Shown: piece after piece, positions 6,731-14,135 of the stretch | How positions within the stretch are numbered: position 1 is the first letter of the stretch | How the letters are laid out: every line of letters begins with the position of its first letter | NCBI GenBank assembly: GCA_021798235.1 | Contig: JAJZMO010000001.1 | Location: 1-23,376 of the forward strand | DNA from: Acidobacteriota bacterium | GTDB taxonomy: Bacteria; Acidobacteriota; Terriglobia; Terriglobales; Acidobacteriaceae | Reading direction: 5' to 3' | DNA: 23,376 bases | Notes under the pieces: model-generated | The model's database searches: none | What the model was told of the DNA's origin: nothing | Seen by the model: the letters and a program-made list of their open reading frames with translations, nothing else | Translations under genes and position numbers: made by a program

Positions 6731-6941
6731 GCGTACAAAAACTTCGCAGCTCGACGAGTCCTTCTGAGCGCAGCGTGGTCGCCCCAGCGAGCACGCGCAG
6801 CGAAGAATCCAGAGAATGCTCGCGAAAACTATGCAGCCGGGATTCTTCCCCCGCCGTTCAACCTGACGGAAAAATTTCCAGCGCACATTCGGGGAACCGC
6901 ATCGTCCGCGCACAGCGCAAATACGCGGTGTTGCCCTTCAC

Positions 6942-6970
6942 TTGCTGCGGGTACAGGCCCGTGCTAAACT
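6942..6970 (+). promoter_or_regulatory. Sigma-70-type promoter for the EF-G paralogue
   Basis: TTGCTG (6942-6947), a 17-nt spacer and TAAACT (6965-6970), preceded by TG one base upstream (extended -10), give a good housekeeping promoter. The predicted transcription start near 6977 leaves a leader of about 78 nt before the ATG at 7055. Confidence 0.5.
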
Positions 6971-7054
6971 CCGGTTCCTTCCGGCGGAGTGGGCGCTTGC
7001 TGCGCTGAATTTTCCGCAAACCAGGCCGCTCCTGCCGGAGTGTGGAGGGGCGCT

Positions 7055-9229
7055 ATGAACATCTACGCGAGCCAGGACATTCGCAACGTCGCTGTGGCCG
7101 GGCATGGGCATTGCGGCAAGTCCACGCTGGTGGAGGCGCTGCTGTTCACTGCGGGAGCCATCCCCGCCATGGGCCAGGTGGAAGATGGCAGCGCCGTGAC
7201 CGCCTACGACGAAGAGGATGTGGACCGGCGCACAACGCTCTCCAACGCCGTGGCGCATTGTGAGTGGAATGGAATCAAAGTCAACCTGATCGACACGCCC
7301 GGCTCCAACGCCTTTGTGCAGGAGGCGCGCGCTGCCATGCTGCCGGTGGAGTTGGCCCTCGTCGTTGTGGATGCGGCCCAGGGCGTGGAGCCGATGACGC
7401 AGCGCGTTTGGAGCTATGCGCAGGAGTTCAATTTGCCGCGCATTGTGGCCGTCAATCGCGTCGATCGCGAACGCGCCGATCCGCTGGCGGTGTTGGACGC
7501 ATTGCGCCAGACATTGGGCCGACAGGTGACTGCCGTGCAGTTGCCGATGGGCGCGGAGGGCAACTTGCGCGGTGTGGTCGATCTGGTCTCCATGCGCGCC
7601 TATGAATACGCAGCGGAGGACAAAGGGCGCGGAAGGGAAGTTCCCATTCCGCCGGAGTTGGCCGAGTCGGCGCAGTCCGCGCATGAGGCGCTGGTGGAAC
7701 TGGTGGCTGAGGGCAAGGATGCGTTGATGGAAGAATTCTTTGCCCAGGGAACGATTCCCGAAGAGGACCTGATTCCTGCTCTGCATGAGGCCATCCGGGA
7801 GGATCGCATTTTTCCTGTACTCTTTGTCTCCGGCATGGCGCAGGTGGGCTGCGACCGGCTGCTGGATTTTTTGCGCATCTACGCGCCTGCGCCCAGTGAG
7901 CGCGAGCCGGTGGCTGCCGTGGCTGGCCTGGCTGCGGCGCAGGGCACTGGCGGCAATGGCAAGGCGGAACACAATGGCACGCCCCAATCTGGCGATTGGC
8001 CGGTGGAGATGGTTACGCGTCCAGTCAGCGATGCCGAACCACTGGCGCTCTTTTGCTTCAAAACGCTTTCTGACCCCTTTGCCGGGCAGATTTCTTTCTT
8101 TAAGATTTTTTCTGGCTGCGTGCATACCGACGACACCGTGGCCAACTTTACGCAAAATGCCACGGAGCGGCTGGCGCATCTGTCTGTGATGCAGGGTAAG
8201 CGCGCCATTGAGGTGCGCGAGTTGCATGCGGGCGACATCGGCGCTGTGCCCAAGCTGAAAAATACGCGCACCGGCGATACGCTGGGCGAGAAAACGCATC
8301 CTGTGTACTATGAGCCAGCCAAGCAGCCGGAGCCGGTGCTGGCCTTTGCCATTGAGGCCCGTACGCGCGCTGATGAGGACAAGCTGGCCAACGCGATGCA
8401 CCGCATCATGGAAGAAGATACGTTGGTGCGGTTCTACCGCGACCCGCAGACGCAGGAGTTTTTGCTGGCGGGTGGCGGCCAGCAGCACATTGAAACGGTA
8501 GTCTCTCGGCTGCGCCGCCGCTATCACACAGAGGTGACGCTGCAAGCGCCACGCATTCCTTACCGCGAAACGATTCGCGCCCGTGCCGAAGGCCATGGTC
8601 GGCATAAAAAACAATCCGGCGGGCATGGGCAATTCGGCGACTGCAAGATTCGCATTGAGCCGCTGGAGCGCGGAGCGGGCATTGAATTCGTCAATCAAAT
8701 TTTTGGTGGAGCGATTCCGAAAAATTTTATTCCCGCTGTCGAAAAGGGAATCCGCGATGCTGCTGAGCGGGGATTTCTGGCGGGCTATCCACTCGTCGAC
8801 TTTCGCGTGACCGTCTATGACGGCTCCTATCATGAGGTGGATTCGAATGAGATCAGCTTTCGCATCGCGGGACGCCTGGCTCTGCGCGCGTGTGTGGAGC
8901 AGGCTCGGCCTGCGCTGCTGGAACCTATTCTGCGCGTGGAGATTCAAACGCCGGAGGCCTTTGCCGGCGCGGTGATGGGCGATTTGAACGGCAGGCGTGG
9001 CCGCGTGCTGGGCATGGATTCCAGCGGCGCTGGGCAGACGGTCATCCAAGCCGAGGTGCCGATGGCGGAGATGCTGACCTATGGCGTGGATTTGGTCGCC
9101 ATGACGCAGGGCCACGGCAGCTTCCATGCCGAGGCGGACCATTACGATTTTCTGCCCGCCACTTTACAGGATAAAGTTGTGGCCGCCTCGCGTCAGCTTG
9201 CACACGCTGCTGTGGCGGATGAGGAATGA
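7055..9229 (+). CDS. Elongation factor G-like GTPase (EF-G paralogue)
   Basis: Encodes 724 residues from ATG 7055, with GGAGGGG 4 nt upstream. The order of EF-G domains I-V is preserved. G1 is GHGHCGKST (16-24), G3 is DTPG (80-83) and G4 is NRVD (134-137). Domain IV has HKKQSGGHGQFGD, and domain V ends with GYGVDL-like and GHGSFH-like segments. Departures from translocase EF-G are clear. The G3 motif is DTPGS instead of DTPGHVDF, so the catalytic histidine is absent. Switch I reads DVDRRTTLS instead of ERGITI, and a Gly/Asn-rich linker (~residues 285-310) lies before domain II. It belongs to the EF-G-like group rather than fusA, and its role is unsettled. No rpsL, rpsG or tuf is adjacent. Confidence 0.9.
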   Translation: MNIYASQDIRNVAVAGHGHCGKSTLVEALLFTAGAIPAMGQVEDGSAVTAYDEEDVDRRTTLSNAVAHCEWNGIKVNLIDTPGSNAFVQEARAAMLPVELALVVVDAAQGVEPMTQRVWSYAQEFNLPRIVAVNRVDRERADPLAVLDALRQTLGRQVTAVQLPMGAEGNLRGVVDLVSMRAYEYAAEDKGRGREVPIPPELAESAQSAHEALVELVAEGKDALMEEFFAQGTIPEEDLIPALHEAIREDRIFPVLFVSGMAQVGCDRLLDFLRIYAPAPSEREPVAAVAGLAAAQGTGGNGKAEHNGTPQSGDWPVEMVTRPVSDAEPLALFCFKTLSDPFAGQISFFKIFSGCVHTDDTVANFTQNATERLAHLSVMQGKRAIEVRELHAGDIGAVPKLKNTRTGDTLGEKTHPVYYEPAKQPEPVLAFAIEARTRADEDKLANAMHRIMEEDTLVRFYRDPQTQEFLLAGGGQQHIETVVSRLRRRYHTEVTLQAPRIPYRETIRARAEGHGRHKKQSGGHGQFGDCKIRIEPLERGAGIEFVNQIFGGAIPKNFIPAVEKGIRDAAERGFLAGYPLVDFRVTVYDGSYHEVDSNEISFRIAGRLALRACVEQARPALLEPILRVEIQTPEAFAGAVMGDLNGRRGRVLGMDSSGAGQTVIQAEVPMAEMLTYGVDLVAMTQGHGSFHAEADHYDFLPATLQDKVVAASRQLAHAAVADEE

Positions 9230-9292
9230 TGCTGCCGGGGGAAATTCTATTCGGCACACAGCCCGGCACTGGCGTAGGAGCAGCATCTTCGC

Positions 9293-9320
9293 TATAGTCG
9301 CAGCATCCCACGCGGGATGC
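9293..9320 (+). promoter_or_regulatory. TATAGT -10 box followed by a hairpin abutting the acyltransferase start
   Basis: TATAGT (9293-9298) is a good -10; the -35 (CTGGCG, 9269-9274) is weak. Seven bases later GCATCCC (9303-9309), ACGC, GGGATGC (9314-9320) form a 7-bp hairpin, one base before the ATG at 9322. The message would start with this hairpin, and the only candidate ribosome binding bases (GGGA) lie inside its stem. That suggests weak or controlled translation. Confidence 0.35.
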
Positions 9321-9321
9321 G

Positions 9322-10506
9322 ATGAGCACATTGACAACAGTCCGGCCAGAGCGCAAGACGGGCGCAGACGCAGCACGTTTGTACTCCGTGCAGGCGTTGC
9401 GCGCCGTGGCCGCGCTGCTGGTGGTTTGGGCGCACTCCATTGATGCCGCCGAGCAAAGCCACGCCCGGCCCGTACAGATAGGTTTTTTTCATTGGGAAAA
9501 CTTTGGTGCCAGTGGCCTGGACATTTTCTTTGTGATCAGCGGATTTATTGTGTCGCTGGTGGCCGCCCGTGCCGCCACCAAGAATGCAGAGGAGCGGGGA
9601 AGTGGCCGCAACTGGCGCAGCGCAAAAACATTTCTCATCCGCCGCGTCACACGCATTTTTCCGCTCTATTGGATTTTGACGCTGGCCTTCATCCTGCAAA
9701 GCACATGGAGCCGGTTCCCCATACCGTGGCAGAAAGTTCCCTGGTTGCCGACGCTGTTCCTGTTGCCAGCGTATCGCCCGTACATCGCGCAGCCCATGCT
9801 GTGGCTGGGCTGGAGCTTGCTGTTTGAGGTGTACTTTTATCTTTTGCTTGCGGCTTTTCTTGTGGCAACGCCGCGCTTTGTGATTCGCAATACGGCTGTG
9901 TTTCTTTGCGCGATGGCAGCGGCTGGCTCCGTGTTCGGGGTGCAGCGCCCACTGCTCATCCTTTGGATGAATCCAATAATTTTGGAATTCGTCTTTGGCT
10001 GCATGGCGGGAATGCTCTATTTGGGAGCTGAACAGCAATTGAGCGCGAAGAAAACTCTGGGCCGATGGACCGCCATTTGGGGAGCACTGTTGCTGATGGC
10101 AACAATTTTCACAGGATATGGAAAGGCCAGCGAGGCACACGCTATCTTATCTGGGCACGCCTGCTGGTTGCGCGTATCTGTTTGGGGTGTTCCATCCGCA
10201 CTGCTCGTGGGGGGCATGGTCTTCTGGAATCCGGCTCTGCGGTCACTGCCAGCGCGTCTGCTGGTATTTCTCGGTGACGCCTCCTATTCCATTTATTTAT
10301 GCACCATCCCCACCCGCAGCGTGGCCGAACATTTTTGGATCCGCATCTTTGGCCGCATTGGGGCTGACATGGGCGTTTTCCTTTGTTCCGTATTTTGCAC
10401 CTGCGTAGGAATTCTTTGTTATCTCTGTATTGAAAGGCCCCTGATGCGCATTACACACAATTGGAAGAAGCCGGTTCCCTTCCATGTGAGTGCTTCGGAG
10501 AAATAA
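9322..10506 (+). CDS. OafA/YrhL-type integral membrane acyltransferase (acyltransferase 3 family)
   Basis: Encodes 394 residues. It has the acyltransferase_3 hallmarks: an LRAVAALLVVWAH segment with the presumed catalytic H38, GLDIFFVISGFIV, then RRVTRIFPLYW on the cytoplasmic loop. About ten hydrophobic helices follow to the C-terminus. The family transfers acyl groups (often acetyl or succinyl) to sugars of polysaccharides, lipopolysaccharide or antibiotics across the inner membrane; the acceptor cannot be told here. A second member of the family follows 58 bp downstream. The ribosome binding site is poor and partly buried in a hairpin. Confidence 0.92.
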   Translation: MSTLTTVRPERKTGADAARLYSVQALRAVAALLVVWAHSIDAAEQSHARPVQIGFFHWENFGASGLDIFFVISGFIVSLVAARAATKNAEERGSGRNWRSAKTFLIRRVTRIFPLYWILTLAFILQSTWSRFPIPWQKVPWLPTLFLLPAYRPYIAQPMLWLGWSLLFEVYFYLLLAAFLVATPRFVIRNTAVFLCAMAAAGSVFGVQRPLLILWMNPIILEFVFGCMAGMLYLGAEQQLSAKKTLGRWTAIWGALLLMATIFTGYGKASEAHAILSGHACWLRVSVWGVPSALLVGGMVFWNPALRSLPARLLVFLGDASYSIYLCTIPTRSVAEHFWIRIFGRIGADMGVFLCSVFCTCVGILCYLCIERPLMRITHNWKKPVPFHVSASEK

Positions 10507-10564
10507 GTGCCCCGCGAAGCGGCTGCGTGCAATTATCTTTGAGGTTGAGAGGGAAAATTGGCAC

Positions 10565-11683
10565 ATGAAGCATGTTCCTGAACTGGATGGTCTGCGCGGT
10601 TTGGCAGTGACCCTGGTCATTTTTCATCATTATCTAAATCATCCAGCACTGTCATTGTACGGGCCGCGTTGGGGATGGGCCGGAGTCAATCTATTTTTTG
10701 TTTTATCCGGGTATCTGATTACATCCATTCTTTTACGGACGAGAGCATCTCAATCTCCGATAAAGACGTTTTATGCACGCCGCATTTTGCGCATATTTCC
10801 GCTGTATTACTTGGTTGTATTGTTTTGGCTGGCGTGCTCGGCGATCTTGCACACGCCGCAATCTTGGAAAACTGCAGCGTACTACCTGTTATTTTTACAG
10901 GCAGTGGTCTCTCCGCATGCCATCCATTTATGGATCATTCCTCATCCGGTTTGGGCGGATTACCCAGTGCTCTGGTCTTTATCGGTTGAGGAAGTTTTTT
11001 ATCTATTGTGGGCACCACTTGTCATTTGGATGGTCGCGCGCAATCGGACACTTATCCGGTGTTTAATTGGGGTTTTGGTTGTCGCACCCGTTATTCGGTA
11101 CTTCTATATTTTTTATCCAACTCCAGCAGGAATTCAACAAACATTTCTGGGCCAGATGGATTCCCTGGCCGCAGGAGCCTTGCTGGCGATTCTTTGGATG
11201 CTCCATGCTGAGGATATGCGTACATGGGGACAAGCGCATGCTCGATGGTTGAACGCGATGATTGGCATTTTGCTCGCGGGGGCGATCTGCCTGGACCTTG
11301 CACTTGGCGTACATCTAAAAACTCCGATGCATCTCCGTATCTTTGACACCTTTGAATACACGCTGCTTTGGGCGGCATGGTCAATGCTCCTTTTTTCTGC
11401 TCTTGTATGGAGTGGACAGCAAAGAATGCTGACGCGGTTTCTGCGAAACCGTACACTGTGCTGGCTGGGCAAGATCAGCTATTGCCTGTATCTCGTGCAT
11501 GTTGCCTGCTTCATGTTCTGGCGGGAACACTTGCCGCACATCATTGCGCTACCGGCGTCCTTGGTGAGTTCGCTGGCAATTGCAGCGCTCTCATGGAAGT
11601 ATTTAGAGGGACCAATTATGAATTGGAAAAAGACGCACGCCCAATATGTTGGGGCTAAGTCCGACCTCCAAGTTTCCGCATAA
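10565..11683 (+). CDS. Second OafA/YrhL-type membrane acyltransferase
   Basis: Encodes 372 residues from ATG 10565. A longer frame from GTG 10490 would overlap the previous gene and lacks family sequence. Markers are ELDGLRGLAVTLVIFHH (catalytic H21 or H22), GVNLFFVLSGYLIT, FYARRILRIFPLYY, and about ten membrane helices ending in a basic tail. It shares architecture with the upstream gene but little sequence, so it is not a recent duplicate. Its codons and base composition are visibly more AT-rich than the neighbours (runs such as TATTTTTTATCC), which may mean later acquisition. The pair probably modifies an envelope polysaccharide; no glycosyltransferases are nearby. Confidence 0.92.
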   Translation: MKHVPELDGLRGLAVTLVIFHHYLNHPALSLYGPRWGWAGVNLFFVLSGYLITSILLRTRASQSPIKTFYARRILRIFPLYYLVVLFWLACSAILHTPQSWKTAAYYLLFLQAVVSPHAIHLWIIPHPVWADYPVLWSLSVEEVFYLLWAPLVIWMVARNRTLIRCLIGVLVVAPVIRYFYIFYPTPAGIQQTFLGQMDSLAAGALLAILWMLHAEDMRTWGQAHARWLNAMIGILLAGAICLDLALGVHLKTPMHLRIFDTFEYTLLWAAWSMLLFSALVWSGQQRMLTRFLRNRTLCWLGKISYCLYLVHVACFMFWREHLPHIIALPASLVSSLAIAALSWKYLEGPIMNWKKTHAQYVGAKSDLQVSA

Positions 11684-11732
11684 ATGTAACTTTTCCTTCA
11701 TTTCTTCGTCGTACCCAGGGTGAGGAGTTTGC

Positions 11733-12704
11733 ATGTTGATTCGTAAATCGAACGGTATCGCTTCGTCTGAGATTACTTCGCTATCGGATTACAGGAACCG
11801 TCGCGCGTTTATGCAGGGAGCTGCGCTTGCGGGCGTCACCGCGCTGGCGGGGGCGCGACTGCTCGACGTAGCCGCACCGCGCGAAGGGGTTCAAGCCGCC
11901 ACCAAGCTGGCCACCGTGCCCAGCAAGCTCTCCACCTCGGGCATTACGCCCACCTCGTTTCAGGACATCACCACCTACAACAACTTCTATGAATTTGGCA
12001 CGGACAAGAGCGATCCGGCAAAAAATGCCTGGCGCTTGCAAACGCGCCCATGGACGGTGAGCGTGGAGGGCGAAGTGAAAAAGAAGAAGACCTTCGACAT
12101 CGACGCGCTGCTCAAGCTGCGTCCGATGGAAGAGCGGATTTACCGCCATCGCTGCGTCGAGGCTTGGAGCATGGTGATTCCGTGGGATGGATATTCGCTC
12201 GCGGAATTCATCAAGGAGTGCGAACCGCTCAGCACGGCCAAGTACGTGCAGTTTCTCTCCTACGAAAACCTGAATCAAGAACCGTGGATCAAGGAGATTT
12301 CCCTCGACTGGCCTTACTCAGAGGGCTTACGCATGGATGAGGCGATGCACCCGCTGACGCTGCTCACCTTTGGGCTGTATGGGCAGGCCTTGCCGAATCA
12401 GGATGGAGCGCCGGTGCGCGTGGTGGTGCCGTGGAAGTACGGCTTCAAATCCGCCAAGTCCATTGTGAAGGTGCGCTTCGTCAAAAAGCAGCCGCGCACC
12501 ACGTGGAATGAGTCGGCACCAAATGAGTACGGATTTTATTCAAACGTGAATCCCAGCGTCGATCATCCGCGCTGGAGCCAGAAATATGAGCGGGTGATTG
12601 GCGCTCCCTTCTGGAAGGCGCGGCAGGCCACGTTGATGTTCAACGGCTACGGCGACCAAGTGGCATCCTTGTACGCGGGCATGGATTTGCGAAAGAATTT
12701 TTAA
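11733..12704 (+). CDS. msrP: Protein-methionine-sulfoxide reductase, molybdopterin catalytic subunit
   Basis: Encodes 323 residues, with GAGGAG 6 nt before the ATG. The N-terminus carries a twin-arginine signal (NRRAFMQG, R23-R24, then a hydrophobic Ala/Gly/Leu stretch), so it is exported folded with its cofactor. The sulfite-oxidase fold follows, with C141 in [11 protein letters not shown] as the molybdenum ligand, plus [14 protein letters not shown] and the C-terminal [26 protein letters not shown] typical of MsrP. It repairs oxidised methionines in periplasmic proteins, taking electrons from MsrQ, encoded 2 bp downstream. Confidence 0.96.
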   Translation: MLIRKSNGIASSEITSLSDYRNRRAFMQGAALAGVTALAGARLLDVAAPREGVQAATKLATVPSKLSTSGITPTSFQDITTYNNFYEFGTDKSDPAKNAWRLQTRPWTVSVEGEVKKKKTFDIDALLKLRPMEERIYRHRCVEAWSMVIPWDGYSLAEFIKECEPLSTAKYVQFLSYENLNQEPWIKEISLDWPYSEGLRMDEAMHPLTLLTFGLYGQALPNQDGAPVRVVVPWKYGFKSAKSIVKVRFVKKQPRTTWNESAPNEYGFYSNVNPSVDHPRWSQKYERVIGAPFWKARQATLMFNGYGDQVASLYAGMDLRKNF

Positions 12705-12706
12705 CG

Positions 12707-13336
12707 ATGAAAAACCGTTGGATTCGTGGCTTGAAATGGATCGTTTTCCCAGCGTGTCTTGTGCCGCTCGGCCTGCTGGTTGCGGATGGATTCACCAACC
12801 AGCTTGGCCCCGATCCAGTGGCGGAGATTACCCACCGCACCGGCTTCTGGGCGCTGTATTTTCTGCTGGCTTCGCTGGCCATCACCCCGCTGCGCAGGCT
12901 GCACTCGCGCCTTGCCTGGCTCATTCGTTTTCGTCGCATGCTGGGACTCTTCGCATTTTTTTATGCCTGCCTGCATTTGCTCACGTGGGTCTGGCTTTTT
13001 TCGGAATTCGATCTGCATGCCATGGCGCATGATTTCGTCAAGCGGCCGTTCATTACAGTCGGCATCTTTGCCTGGGTAATTTTGCTGGCACTGGCGGCCA
13101 CATCCACACAGTGGGCGGTACGCACGCTGGGCGGCAAGCGCTGGCAGTGGCTGCATCGCGCGGTCTACCTGGCTGCGACGGCTGCCGTGATTCATTATTG
13201 GTGGATCGTCAAGCCCGGCGTGCGCACCCCATGGAAGGTGACTGCGGTGCTGGTCGTGCTGTTGCTGTTGCGCTTGGCGTGGAAGGCGAAAGAGACTGCG
13301 CGCAAGAGCCAGGCCCGCGTGACAGTTCCAGCCTAA
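12707..13336 (+). CDS. msrQ: Heme-binding membrane subunit MsrQ of the methionine-sulfoxide reductase system
   Basis: Encodes 209 residues, the usual family length. It is a ferric-reductase-like membrane protein with about six helices and histidines in the expected helices: THRTGFWALYF, FYACLHLLTWVW and the pair WLHRAVYLAATAAVIHYWW. It carries electrons from the quinone pool or a flavin reductase to MsrP. Only 2 bp separate it from the msrP stop codon, so the two are almost certainly co-transcribed and translationally coupled; no strong independent ribosome binding site is seen. The C-terminal tail is Lys/Arg-rich and cytoplasmic. Confidence 0.95.
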   Translation: MKNRWIRGLKWIVFPACLVPLGLLVADGFTNQLGPDPVAEITHRTGFWALYFLLASLAITPLRRLHSRLAWLIRFRRMLGLFAFFYACLHLLTWVWLFSEFDLHAMAHDFVKRPFITVGIFAWVILLALAATSTQWAVRTLGGKRWQWLHRAVYLAATAAVIHYWWIVKPGVRTPWKVTAVLVVLLLLRLAWKAKETARKSQARVTVPA

Positions 13337-13496
13337 TCCCAGAAAAACACACGCACAAGTCAAGGCATTTCAACGCGATGCGCCGCACTTGACGGCGGGT
13401 GGCCCCAGCCGGGAAACTAGAGATCGATGCGCCCGAAATCTCCGCTTGCATCTTTGCAGTTCTTTGGGTCAATCTATTTTCAGTCTTGGAGGTAAC

Positions 13497-13700
13497 ATGC
13501 CCATCTGTCCTGAGTGCGATGCCCCGTTTGACGTGGATGAGGATGAGGTTGATGAAGGTGAGGTTCTGCTTTGTGAGGAATGCGGAGCAGAATTTGAGGT
13601 CGTCGGCACCGATCCATTGGAGTTGAACAAAATGGATTCGGAAGGCTATGAAGATGAGGATTCAGAGTATGGCGTAGCCGATGAGGATGAGGATGAATAA
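13497..13700 (+). CDS. LysW-like amino-group carrier protein (orphan)
   Basis: Encodes 67 residues, with TTGGAGG 5 nt before the ATG. The N-terminus binds zinc through C4-x2-C7 and C26-x2-C29 (CPEC...CEEC), then GAEFEVVGTDPLEL, which is the LysW pattern. In lysine/arginine biosynthesis via amino-group carriers, the C-terminal glutamate of LysW is linked by LysX/ArgX to the substrate's amino group. Here the tail is longer and very acidic and ends DEDEDE instead of EDWGE, although a terminal Glu is kept. No lysX, lysZ, lysY, lysJ or lysK gene is present. The role could be lysine synthesis with dispersed genes, or another carrier-tethered pathway. The gene's end overlaps the next gene. Confidence 0.8.
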   Translation: MPICPECDAPFDVDEDEVDEGEVLLCEECGAEFEVVGTDPLELNKMDSEGYEDEDSEYGVADEDEDE

Positions 13701-14061
13701 TGGGGGTGGCAGTCGTCGCATCGGCCTTGTCTGCGCAGCCGTGGTGTGTGCAGGCCTGGTGGTTGTGTGTGGAATGGCGATGGGGCAATCTGTGCGCAAG
13801 ACCATCAATGGCAAGGTTGAGGACGCTGCAGAGCACCCTTTGAACGGGGCCATCGTCTATTTGCAGGATACGCGCACGCTGGATGTACGCAGCTACATTA
13901 CCGAAGCTGATGGGATTTACCGCTTTGGCGGTATCTCTGGCGATGATGACTACACGCTGTGGGCAGAGTCGCAGGGCAAGAAAAGTGGAACCAAAACAAT
14001 CAGCTCCTACGACCCCAAGAAAAATCTGCTCATCAATCTGCACATTGCGATAACAAAGTAG
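13693..14061 (+). CDS. Small exported CarboxypepD_reg-like beta-sandwich protein
   Basis: Encodes 122 residues from ATG 13693; in-frame ATGs at 13681 and 13687 are alternatives, and GAGG at 13683-13686 gives 6-nt spacing to 13693. It overlaps the carrier gene by 8 bp, so translation is probably coupled. A signal peptide (RRIGLVCAAVVCAGLVVVCGMAMGQ) precedes a domain with INGKVEDAAEHPLNGAIVYLQD, then YITEADGIYRFGGI and YTLWAESQGKKS. That is the transthyretin-like carboxypeptidase-regulatory fold. Such domains are common in surface proteins, but here nothing else is attached. The function and any link to the LysW-like protein are unknown. Confidence 0.8.
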   Translation: MNNGGGSRRIGLVCAAVVCAGLVVVCGMAMGQSVRKTINGKVEDAAEHPLNGAIVYLQDTRTLDVRSYITEADGIYRFGGISGDDDYTLWAESQGKKSGTKTISSYDPKKNLLINLHIAITK

Positions 14062-14082
14062 AAGCGAACAATTTTAGGCTGC

Positions 14083-14120
14083 CAACAGAAAGGCCGTCCA
14101 ATCGGACGGCCTTTCTGTTG
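14083..14120. terminator. Strong bidirectional terminator hairpin
   Basis: CAACAGAAAGGCCGTCC (14083-14099), AATC, GGACGGCCTTTCTGTTG (14104-14120) is a perfect 17-bp stem with a tetraloop, placed between two convergent genes. The stem contains an AAAGGCC/GGCCTTT segment, so each strand presents a short T-run in its 3' arm. Typical of a shared intrinsic terminator. Confidence 0.85.
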
Positions 14121-14135
14121 CGGATGGAGTCCGGA

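Noticed and set aside
5419..6738. 439-codon minus-strand frame opposite hom
   Set aside because: Antisense shadow of homoserine dehydrogenase; no family pattern or ribosome site.
6938..9142. 734-codon open frame on the minus strand opposite the EF-G gene
   Set aside because: It is an antisense shadow: the translation is rich in His, Arg, Gln and Leu without domain patterns, while the plus strand encodes a clear EF-G paralogue.
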